From: Paenibacillus sp. MSJ-34
Lineage (GTDB): Bacteria; Bacillota; Bacilli; Paenibacillales; Paenibacillaceae
Length of the DNA: 47,621 bases
Assembly (NCBI RefSeq): GCF_018918005.1
Contig: NZ_JAHLPR010000050.1
Location: forward strand, 1 to 47,621
Reading direction: 5' to 3'
Part shown: positions 41,427 through 47,621 of the stretch, one piece after another
Position numbering within the stretch: the first letter of the stretch is position 1
Layout: each line of letters begins with the position of its first letter
Translations under genes and position numbers: made by a program
Notes under the pieces: model-generated
What the model was told of the DNA's origin: nothing
Database searches by the model: none
What the model saw: only the letters and a program-made list of their open reading frames with translations

Positions 41427-42566
41427 ATGAGACGTATTTTGCTGTGTATAACGGTGCTGATCTGTGCGATCACAAGCGGCGCTTCGGCGGTTGTGGCGGC
41501 GGATGACGAAAAGGAACAGGCGCTCTCTTTTTTAAGAACCCTTTATCATGACCGCAATCAGCTTATTCTGAACGGGAATCCGGACACGATCGCCCAATAT
41601 TACAATAAGGCCGATAAGTTGAGCCGCCTGGCGATGCGTCAAGAAATGCGGCGCAGCCAATATTTGCAGGCATGGGCCGAGAAGAGGGATATGCGTCTGA
41701 CGGAAGCGGAAGGCGATATTCGCGTGACGCGGTTCAAGCTTGAAGGCGATAAGGCCCGAGTCTCGTTAATCCAAAGCGTGAAAATAGCCTATCAATATAA
41801 TCAGGAGCATCATTTGCCGACGCAATCGTTCGGCGTTGGGACGCGCCACGCGCTGACGCTCAGAAAATTGGACAACCGCTGGTACGTCGTCAAAGAATGG
41901 TATTTGGATCCGATGGACGAGAACCCGAATTTGATTCCTGCCGACAGCGTCAAAGGGTTTCCGAAGAAAACGTTAACCGTGCAGGCGTCGGCCATGATGC
42001 AGTCGGACGCGCAATCGGCCCGGCCGCGCAGATACAATCGCGAGAAAGCGGTCGCTTATGCCAATAAATATGCCGGGGCGGCATGGGGCGCGGGCAATAA
42101 AGGCCGATACAATCCCAAGTATCGCGATTATACGTATGTAGGCGGCGATTGCACCAATTTCGCGTCCCAAGTCATCGGGGATTCCGAGGAAGGCGGGGGG
42201 TTGCCCATGACGGGCGACTGGCAATATTGGTATAGATCCGGGGGAAGCCATACTTGGGTGCAGACGGACCGATTGAAAAACTTTTTGCTGTATAGCGGAT
42301 ACGGCCGTTTAATTGCCAAAGGAACATTCACCCAAGTCGTGCAGCCGAGCGATAAACATCCTCAAGGAGCCGTCGCCAAGCTGGAGCCGGGCGATTTGAT
42401 CGCCTATGAGATGAATGGAGACGTCGACCACTTCTCCGTCGTCGTCGGCCACGACGTCAACGGTTACCCGCTTGTCAATTCCCATACGGCGGACCGGTAT
42501 AAAATGCCCTTCGATCTCGGATGGGACAAATCCACGAAATATTTGCTGATTCATATTAACGACTAA
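41427..42566 (+). CDS. Secreted amidase-domain protein (putative cell-wall cysteine hydrolase)
   Basis: This 379-residue protein begins with a signal peptide (MRRILLCITVLICAITSGASAVVA). Residues about 30-180 are a helical/beta region without a known name. The C-terminal domain (about 205-379) is the putative amidase domain of Bacillales: YNREKAVAYANKYAGAAW, GGDCTNFASQVI with Cys242, DHFSVVVGHD with His335 and PLVNSHTADRYKM, an NlpC/P60-like Cys/His arrangement. It probably acts on peptidoglycan or a peptide in the wall. GAGGGATAGGA lies upstream of the ATG. Two overlapping mini-ORFs with their own ribosome sites lie in its leader (41363-41420). Confidence 0.88.
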   Translation: MRRILLCITVLICAITSGASAVVAADDEKEQALSFLRTLYHDRNQLILNGNPDTIAQYYNKADKLSRLAMRQEMRRSQYLQAWAEKRDMRLTEAEGDIRVTRFKLEGDKARVSLIQSVKIAYQYNQEHHLPTQSFGVGTRHALTLRKLDNRWYVVKEWYLDPMDENPNLIPADSVKGFPKKTLTVQASAMMQSDAQSARPRRYNREKAVAYANKYAGAAWGAGNKGRYNPKYRDYTYVGGDCTNFASQVIGDSEEGGGLPMTGDWQYWYRSGGSHTWVQTDRLKNFLLYSGYGRLIAKGTFTQVVQPSDKHPQGAVAKLEPGDLIAYEMNGDVDHFSVVVGHDVNGYPLVNSHTADRYKMPFDLGWDKSTKYLLIHIND

Positions 42567-42667
42567 GCCGCGCGAACAACATTTGACAACCCCTTAACAT
42601 ATCCGCCGATGCTTTGACATAATCCTTAAATAGGACAAAGCGTCTTTGCGGGAAGGAGGGGTGAGGC

Positions 42668-44182
42668 TTGGCGTCATCCAAACTCATGAAACAAATGGCA
42701 CTTCGGACGAGTGCCATTTTTCTCGTCAAATTGATCGGCTTTTTCGCGCGCATCCCGCTGTTTCGCATGCTCGGTGCGGAAGGGATCGGGCGTTACCAAA
42801 TGGTATATTCGTTATACGTCGTATTGCTTACGTTTGTCACGGGCGGGTTTCCAACCTCGCTCGCCTTGACGACGGCGGACGATCCGGCGAAAGGTTGGAG
42901 GTACTTTACATTTCTATCCTTGATATTGGTCGGGCTCGGCGGCGTCGCGAGTTTCGGCTGCTTCGTCTTTGCCCCGCAGTTGGCGTCGATGCTCGGCGAC
43001 CCGGGGCTCGCATTTGCAATTCGCTGCCTGGCCCCCGCATTGTTGATCGTCCCCGTCTTAAGCCTGATTCGCGGCCTGCTGCAAGGGATTGAAGCGTATG
43101 GATATATTGCGGTTTCCGAATTGATCGAACAAGCCGTACGGGTCGTCCTGATGCTGCTGCTCGTTTCGCTCCTGATCGGCAAAGGGACGGCTATTGCCGT
43201 TAGCGGGACGCTGCTGGGAGCGTTTGCCGGCGCAACCGCCGCCATTCTCTTTTTAATTCTCGTTCTGTTGTTTATCCCTTATCCGGCCGTACGCCGCCGT
43301 AAAGGAAAATGGTCCGTTTGGGAAAACGGTTCCGGGATGCGGCAATTATTTCAGGCGGGAGCCGTTATTTCCCTTAGCCGTTATATTATTCCTGTCTCCG
43401 AGTTTCTGGACGCGCTGATCATTCCGCGAAGACTGCAAGATTCGGGATTGTCCTTCCCGCAAGCGAGCGCTATCTTCGGCGAAATGTTCGGCATGGCTTC
43501 GACGATAACGTATATGCCGCTTATTGTGACGGCCGCGCTCATTCATACGCTGTCCGCCAAATTTATTGCCGACTGGCATCAAGGAGAGGGAGAACGATTC
43601 TACAGGCGCGTTCGCTTCTCGTTCGATATCGCGATGTTGTGGGGGATCGGAGCTTCGCTGACGCTTTTCTTTTACAACCGGGAGTTGTCCGTTCTCGTCT
43701 TCGGCGACGAATCGGCCGCCATAGGCATTCGTTATTTGGCGGTTGCGCCGTTATTCGCCGGATTGCGGGAGTTGACGTCGACGGCATTGCTCGCGATGGG
43801 GCGCAGGAGGGAAATACTGACCGGCCTCATCATCGCGCTTGTTGCCAGCAACGTTCTGAATATCGTGCTGGTGGCGATTCCGGGATTCGGATACCAAGGC
43901 ATCGCGATCGGCATGATCGTCTTCGAAGTCATTGGTGTAATATGGAACTTGGCCGTCATACGCAAGCATAGCGGCGGGAAATTGCAATGGAATCCGTTCA
44001 ACGCGGGAATATGGATCGTCTTGCTGCTGTTTTTCCTTCAGTTCAACCTATCGGCTATTCTGATTCCCCGGATGGAAATGCCGCAATGGTTTGAAGGAGC
44101 GGTGCGAGCGAGCTTTTCTTTTTTACTGATAGGCATTTACATATTGTTGCGCTTCATGAAGAATAAACACGAGCATTTATAA
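42668..44182 (+). CDS. Oligosaccharide flippase family protein (SpoVB/YkvU-like)
   Basis: This 504-residue membrane protein of the MATE/MOP superfamily has about 14 predicted helices. It starts at TTG 42668, with AAGGAGG eight bases upstream. The N-terminal KLIGFFARIPLFRMLGAEGIGRYQMVYSLY segment, in pieces such as GAEGIGRYQMVYSLY, and the IRGLLQGIEAYGYIAVSELIEQ region are typical of the SpoVB/YtgP/YkvU group, which moves lipid-linked glycans or sporulation components across the membrane. It is shorter than MurJ. Which substrate it flips is not evident. It lies about 100 bp after the secreted amidase. Confidence 0.88.
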   Translation: MASSKLMKQMALRTSAIFLVKLIGFFARIPLFRMLGAEGIGRYQMVYSLYVVLLTFVTGGFPTSLALTTADDPAKGWRYFTFLSLILVGLGGVASFGCFVFAPQLASMLGDPGLAFAIRCLAPALLIVPVLSLIRGLLQGIEAYGYIAVSELIEQAVRVVLMLLLVSLLIGKGTAIAVSGTLLGAFAGATAAILFLILVLLFIPYPAVRRRKGKWSVWENGSGMRQLFQAGAVISLSRYIIPVSEFLDALIIPRRLQDSGLSFPQASAIFGEMFGMASTITYMPLIVTAALIHTLSAKFIADWHQGEGERFYRRVRFSFDIAMLWGIGASLTLFFYNRELSVLVFGDESAAIGIRYLAVAPLFAGLRELTSTALLAMGRRREILTGLIIALVASNVLNIVLVAIPGFGYQGIAIGMIVFEVIGVIWNLAVIRKHSGGKLQWNPFNAGIWIVLLLFFLQFNLSAILIPRMEMPQWFEGAVRASFSFLLIGIYILLRFMKNKHEHL

Positions 44183-44283
44183 AGGAAACGATTCGCGGGC
44201 CGGGCGGTCCGATCGACAGGCACAACTTTTTTCTTTCGGTCATAATTTGCTATATTGTAATTAACGAAAGGAGAAGTCGCCGA

Positions 44284-45309
44284 ATGCCCAAACCTCGATT
44301 TCAAAATATTGACAACGTCCCCACGGATAAAACGATGAAAGATTTCAGACAATGGCGCCAGGAACGGATCATAAAGAAAAAAGATTATTCGTTCCGTGTA
44401 CCGAACGTTCAGCCGGAACTCGAGTACTTGCGTCATAACCGGACCGATTCGACTGTGACTTGGATCGGCCATTCCACGTTTTTCATTCAATACGCCGGAT
44501 TGAATATCGTGACCGACCCGGTTTGGGCGATGCGGATGGCAATGAACCGCAGATTGTCCCCGCCCGGCATACCGCTTCGGGACATGCCTCCGATCGACGT
44601 CATTCTTATATCGCATTCCCATTACGATCATTTGCATATATCTTCCGTACGCCGCCTCTACGGCGCCGATACGTTGATCGTCGTTCCGGCCGGTCTGCGC
44701 CGTAAAATGATGCGCAAAGGCTTCACTCGCGTCGTCGAGCTTCAATGGTGGGAGCAATTGCAAGTCCGCGGCGTGAAAATCGCCTTCGTACCCGCACAGC
44801 ATTGGACGCGGCGTACCCTTACCGATACGAACCGTTCCCATTGGGGCGGCTTTGTGTTGGAATATGCCGGCCGGCGGCCGGTCTCCGAGCGGCAACAGCT
44901 TCGAATCGCGTCCTTCAATTCGAAGAAGACGGGCGGTCCGGACGAATCGGGGGATGGCGGAGGCAAGGAAGATAAGCTGCCGACGATTCATTTTGTCGGC
45001 GATACCGGCTATTTCCGCGGCTTTCGCGAGATCGGCGAACGATTCGACATCGATGTGTCGCTCATGCCGATCGGCGCGTACGAGCCGGAATGGTTTATGA
45101 CGTCCCAGCATGTCACGCCGGAAGAAGCGCTGCAAGGGTTTCTCGAGACGAAAGCCGGCCTCATGATTCCGATGCATTACGGAGCGTTTAAGCTGGCCGA
45201 CGATACGCCGCGCGAAGCGTTGGATCGCCTGGAAGCGGAGCGGCGGCGGCTCGGCATCGGGAGCGAATCGATTCGGGTGCTGGCGCATGGGGAGACGCTG
45301 CGGTTGTAA
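44284..45309 (+). CDS. Metallo-beta-lactamase fold hydrolase, NAPE-PLD/UlaG-like
   Basis: This 341-residue cytosolic protein has the N-terminal TWIGHSTFFIQYAGLNIVTD pattern, the zinc motif SHSHYDHL (His111, His113, Asp115, His116), AQHWTRR and VGDTGYF for further ligands, and a C-terminal PMHYGAF. This matches bacterial homologues of N-acyl-phosphatidylethanolamine phospholipase D and UlaG-like hydrolases. The physiological substrate is unknown. A short hydrophilic Gly/Asp insert lies at about residues 216-235. AAAGGAG precedes the ATG by about ten bases. Confidence 0.9.
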   Translation: MPKPRFQNIDNVPTDKTMKDFRQWRQERIIKKKDYSFRVPNVQPELEYLRHNRTDSTVTWIGHSTFFIQYAGLNIVTDPVWAMRMAMNRRLSPPGIPLRDMPPIDVILISHSHYDHLHISSVRRLYGADTLIVVPAGLRRKMMRKGFTRVVELQWWEQLQVRGVKIAFVPAQHWTRRTLTDTNRSHWGGFVLEYAGRRPVSERQQLRIASFNSKKTGGPDESGDGGGKEDKLPTIHFVGDTGYFRGFREIGERFDIDVSLMPIGAYEPEWFMTSQHVTPEEALQGFLETKAGLMIPMHYGAFKLADDTPREALDRLEAERRRLGIGSESIRVLAHGETLRL

Positions 45310-45325
45310 TTCGCCCGCAACGACG

Positions 45326-45353
45326 AATGACGGCTCGAGCCCGAGCCGTCATT
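45326..45353. terminator. Perfect hairpin between convergent genes
   Basis: AATGACGGCTCG (45326-45337) and CGAGCCGTCATT (45342-45353) flank a four-base loop. It sits between the hydrolase gene and the converging small membrane gene, but neither strand has a clear T-run, so termination efficiency is uncertain. Confidence 0.55.
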
Positions 45354-45388
45354 GTCATTGGATTTCAATGAATGTATAATGTCATGCA

Positions 45389-45670
45389 CTACGCAAACGA
45401 GGACAGCACCGCTCCGAAGATAAGGACGAAGAAGATGACATAAATCGCTACCCCGATTAATGCCCAGATCAGAGCGGCTCTGCTGTAATTTCTTTTGTTC
45501 GGATTCGTATTGCCGCCGAATGCCCATACGAACAACATAATAATGTTCACGATCGGGATAATCAGAAGCAGCATGGTGACTATCCAATCTTTGGTCGAGA
45601 CGACCGGCGCGGTTTCTACCCCGGTCGAATAGCTTGCATGCGGGGCTTGCACATTAACATTGGTTTCCAA
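45389..45670 (-). CDS. Small two-helix membrane protein
   Basis: The protein has 93 residues. A polar N-terminus of about 28 residues is followed by two hydrophobic segments, WIVTMLLLIIPIVNIIMLFV and ALIWALIGVAIYVIFFVLIF, joined by the short positively charged loop GGNTNPNKRNYSR. Similar proteins of this size occur in Firmicutes without a known role. AAGGAGA precedes the ATG. A good promoter and a palindrome at the expected transcription start lie upstream (45703-45753), so the gene is probably regulated. Confidence 0.82.
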   Translation of the reverse strand: METNVNVQAPHASYSTGVETAPVVSTKDWIVTMLLLIIPIVNIIMLFVWAFGGNTNPNKRNYSRAALIWALIGVAIYVIFFVLIFGAVLSSFA

Positions 45671-45702
45671 AATAAAAACACTCTCCTTGTAAATTTTGGC
45701 TT

Positions 45703-45753
45703 AGGAAACGTTTTCCTCGATTTAGTATACAAGGAGACGGTTTCATTTTACAA
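45703..45753 (-). promoter_or_regulatory. Promoter and palindromic operator of the small membrane protein gene
   Basis: Minus-strand TTGTAA (45753-45748), an 18-bp spacer and TATACT (45729-45724). Just downstream, near the start point, lies the near-palindrome AGGAAAACGTTTCCT (45717-45703). It differs from the cre consensus only in the second position (G for T), so CcpA or another LacI-family protein may bind. Confidence 0.45.
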
Positions 45754-45795
45754 TACAAATTTTTACAATGGAGACAGGACGAAACTGATTTTATA

Positions 45796-45804
45796 TGCTA
45801 TAAT
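45796..45804 (+). promoter_or_regulatory. Extended -10 promoter of the ABC-F gene
   Basis: TGCTATAAT combines TGn with a perfect TATAAT, 47 bp before the ATG at 45851; the -35 is poor. Confidence 0.5.
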
Positions 45805-45850
45805 AATAATTTGAGTGTTTTATTATTATGTAGCAAAGGACGGGACTGCC

Positions 45851-47470
45851 ATGATTACTACAAGCGGTGTGACGCTCCGGTACGGAAAACGCGCACTCTT
45901 CGAAGACGTTAATATAAAATTTACGCCCGGCAACTGTTACGGCTTAATCGGCGCGAACGGAGCGGGGAAATCGACTTTTCTGAAAATATTGTCCGGCGAA
46001 ATCGAGCCGAATACGGGCGAGGTGCATATTACGCCGGGAGACCGTCTGTCGGTATTGAAGCAGAACCATTTCGAATACGACGAGTTTCCGGTACTGGAAA
46101 CGGTTATTATGGGGCATGCGAAGCTGTACGATATTATGAAAGAAAAAGACGCGCTTTACGCGAAACCCGATTTCAGCGAGGAAGACGGCATTCGCGCCGG
46201 CGAGCTGGAGGGCGAATTCGCGGAATTGAACGGTTGGGATGCGGAACCCGATGCGGCGGCGCTCCTGATCGGGCTTGGCATTCCGCGCGAATTGCACGAC
46301 AAGAAGATGGCGGAGCTGAGCGGAAACGAGAAGGTGCGCGTATTGCTCGCCCAGGCGCTGTTCGGACGACCGAACATTTTGCTGCTTGACGAGCCGACTA
46401 ACCATTTGGACATCGAGTCGATCAGTTGGCTGGAAAACTTCCTGATGGATTACGAAGGAACCGTTATCGTCGTATCCCATGACCGCCACTTCTTAAACAA
46501 AGTGTGCACGCACATCGCCGATATCGACTTTGGCAAAATCCAGCTTTACGTCGGCAACTACGATTTCTGGTACGAATCGAGCCAACTGGCGCTCAAGCTG
46601 GTGCGCGAGCAAAATAAGAAAAAAGAAGAGAAAATCAAGGAACTGCAAGCGTTTATTCAACGTTTCAGCGCGAATGCGTCCAAGTCGAAGCAGGCGACAT
46701 CGCGGAAAAAACAGCTCGAGAAAATTACGCTCGAAGACATACGTCCGTCCAACCGCAAATATCCGTTTCTGCATTTCAAGCCGGAACGCGAAGCGGGCAA
46801 GCAGTTGTTGACCGTGGATGGCATCGGCAAAACGCTGGAAGGCGAGAAAGTGCTGGATAACATCAGTTTCGTCGTAAACAAAGGAGACAAAATCGCGTTC
46901 GTCGGTCCGAACGGATTGCCAAAAACGACATTGTTCCAAATCGTCATGGGCGAGCTTGAAGCGGACAGCGGGGAGTATACTTGGGGCGTAACGACGACGC
47001 AGGCCTATTTCCCGAAAGACAACTCCGCTTATTTCGACGGGGTTGACCTTAATCTGGTCGATTGGCTGCGCCAGTACTCGAAAGATCAGGACGAGACGTT
47101 CTTGCGCGGTTTTCTCGGACGGATGCTGTTCTCCGGCGAAGAGGCGCTGAAGAAGGCGAGCGTGCTGTCCGGAGGAGAGAAAGTGCGCTGCATGCTGGCG
47201 AAAATGATGCTGAACGGCGCGAACGTCCTCGTATTCGACGAGCCGACGAACCACTTGGATTTGGAATCGATCACCGCGCTCAACAACGGTTTGATCGACT
47301 TCGACGGCACCATTCTGTTCGTGTCGCATGACCACCAGTTCATTCAAACGATCGCGAACCGCATTATCGAGATTACGCCGAAAGGCCTGATCGACCGGGT
47401 AATGTCGTACGACGAATATTTGGAAAGCGAAGAAATCAAGCAATTGCGCGCACAAATGTATGGCGAATAA
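45851..47470 (+). CDS. ABC-F family ATPase (YbiT/YkpA-like)
   Basis: This 539-residue protein has two ATPase domains and no membrane segment. NBD1 has Walker A GANGAGKSTFL, signature LSGNEKVR and Walker B NILLLDEPTNHLD. A charged linker of about 60 residues (KKKEEKIKELQAFIQRFSAN) is the ribosome-contacting part in this family. NBD2 has signature LSGGEKVR and VLVFDEPTNHLDLESI, but its Walker A reads GPNGLPKTTLF, lacking the glycine before the lysine (GLPK for GAGK, about residues 355-358). ABC-F proteins of this subgroup act on translating ribosomes rather than in transport. Start ATG 45851 has AAAGGACGGG upstream; a longer in-frame form adds a nonconserved stretch. Confidence 0.94.
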   Translation: MITTSGVTLRYGKRALFEDVNIKFTPGNCYGLIGANGAGKSTFLKILSGEIEPNTGEVHITPGDRLSVLKQNHFEYDEFPVLETVIMGHAKLYDIMKEKDALYAKPDFSEEDGIRAGELEGEFAELNGWDAEPDAAALLIGLGIPRELHDKKMAELSGNEKVRVLLAQALFGRPNILLLDEPTNHLDIESISWLENFLMDYEGTVIVVSHDRHFLNKVCTHIADIDFGKIQLYVGNYDFWYESSQLALKLVREQNKKKEEKIKELQAFIQRFSANASKSKQATSRKKQLEKITLEDIRPSNRKYPFLHFKPEREAGKQLLTVDGIGKTLEGEKVLDNISFVVNKGDKIAFVGPNGLPKTTLFQIVMGELEADSGEYTWGVTTTQAYFPKDNSAYFDGVDLNLVDWLRQYSKDQDETFLRGFLGRMLFSGEEALKKASVLSGGEKVRCMLAKMMLNGANVLVFDEPTNHLDLESITALNNGLIDFDGTILFVSHDHQFIQTIANRIIEITPKGLIDRVMSYDEYLESEEIKQLRAQMYGE

Positions 47471-47475
47471 AGCAA

Positions 47476-47502
47476 AGAGCCGGTAGAACGGCTCTTTTTT
47501 TA
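47476..47502 (+). terminator. Rho-independent terminator after the ABC-F gene
   Basis: AGAGCCG (47476-47482) and CGGCTCT (47489-47495) flank a six-base loop, followed by a long T-run. Confidence 0.9.
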
Positions 47503-47575
47503 ACATTATAGAATTTATAAAATTTTGGGGTGGGCAGGGCTTCCGCCTCGTTTTTGTTTTTGGTAAGGTTAGGAT

Positions 47576-47621
47576 ATGGAGACGAACGTGCTAAAACGAA
47601 TCTTCTTTGATGAACATGGAC
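47576..47621 (+). CDS. Start of a further gene cut by the window edge, possibly a transposase
   Basis: ATG at 47576, or GTG at 47588, opens a frame reading METNVLKRIFFDEHG up to the edge. The LKRIFFDEHG beginning recalls the N-terminus of IS91-type transposases in Bacillales, from memory only. Fifteen residues are too few to be sure. GGAG at 47578-47581 would serve the GTG start. Confidence 0.35.
   Translation, partial: METNVLKRIFFDEHG

Noticed and set aside
42583-42623. TTGACA/TTGACATAAT sequences before the flippase gene as a promoter
   Set aside because: Neither TTGACA has a -10-like hexamer at 16-18 bp, so I could not support a promoter.
44137-45288. 383-codon open frame on the minus strand
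   Set aside because: It is antisense to the metallo-hydrolase, whose zinc motif is intact; the composition is typical of a shadow frame.

Overview
The window looks like chromosome of a spore-former in the Paenibacillaceae (Paenibacillus, Cohnella or a close relative). The evidence is: surface proteins with S-layer homology (SLH) and YcdB-type domains, two YesM/YesN-type two-component systems beside sugar ABC importers that lack an ATPase, strong GGAGG ribosome sites with frequent TTG starts, a lysine riboswitch with an intrinsic terminator, and matches to the Bacillales cre consensus. No rRNA, tRNA, CRISPR array, prophage or complete insertion sequence is visible. The extreme right edge may hold the start of a transposase gene.

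Layout. 172-3086 (minus): a tightly overlapping tetR, ABC ATPase, permease, permease efflux operon. 3243-3872: a KDPG-type aldolase. 4028-6475: a secreted YcdB/SLH protein. 7155-22360 (plus): a disaccharide-phosphorolysis locus. It comprises a 1717-residue SLH-anchored surface protein with a predicted helical-toroid glycosidase core, two sugar ABC permeases, a GH65 phosphorylase, beta-phosphoglucomutase, a YesM-type kinase, a YesN-type regulator and the lipoprotein binding protein. 23182-31101 (minus): a second importer locus with its own kinase and regulator, a binding protein, a TIM-barrel protein of unknown function, two permeases and an FAD-dependent oxidoreductase. 31327-33852: a secreted transglutaminase-like protein and an MFS transporter. 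33912-34940: non-coding DNA with a 40-bp tandem array. 34941-36724 (minus): lysine permease under a lysine riboswitch. 36857-39956: an ABC exporter and a stand-alone PhnM-like hydrolase. 40035-47470: a CvfC-like NifU-N/HEAT protein (minus), a secreted amidase, an oligosaccharide flippase, an NAPE-PLD-like metallo-hydrolase, a small membrane protein (minus) and an ABC-F ATPase.

How the genes work together. In the GH65 locus the surface protein is inferred to act on an extracellular glucoside. The binding protein and two permeases would import the product, presumably energised by a shared MsmX-like ATPase encoded elsewhere. GH65 would split it with phosphate and PgmB would feed glucose-6-phosphate to glycolysis. 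Three promoters in this locus (6901, 12387, 20948) share two direct repeats exactly 20 bp apart, followed at fixed distance by a -10 hexamer. They sit before the surface protein, the permease/GH65 operon and the binding-protein gene. I infer that they are the operators of the adjacent AraC-type response regulator. The second locus has a related arrangement in front of its binding-protein gene (28427-28492), with a cre match over the -10 region. This co-regulated surface enzyme, importer and phosphorylase module, together with the enzyme-poor second importer locus, are the best candidates for undescribed biology here.
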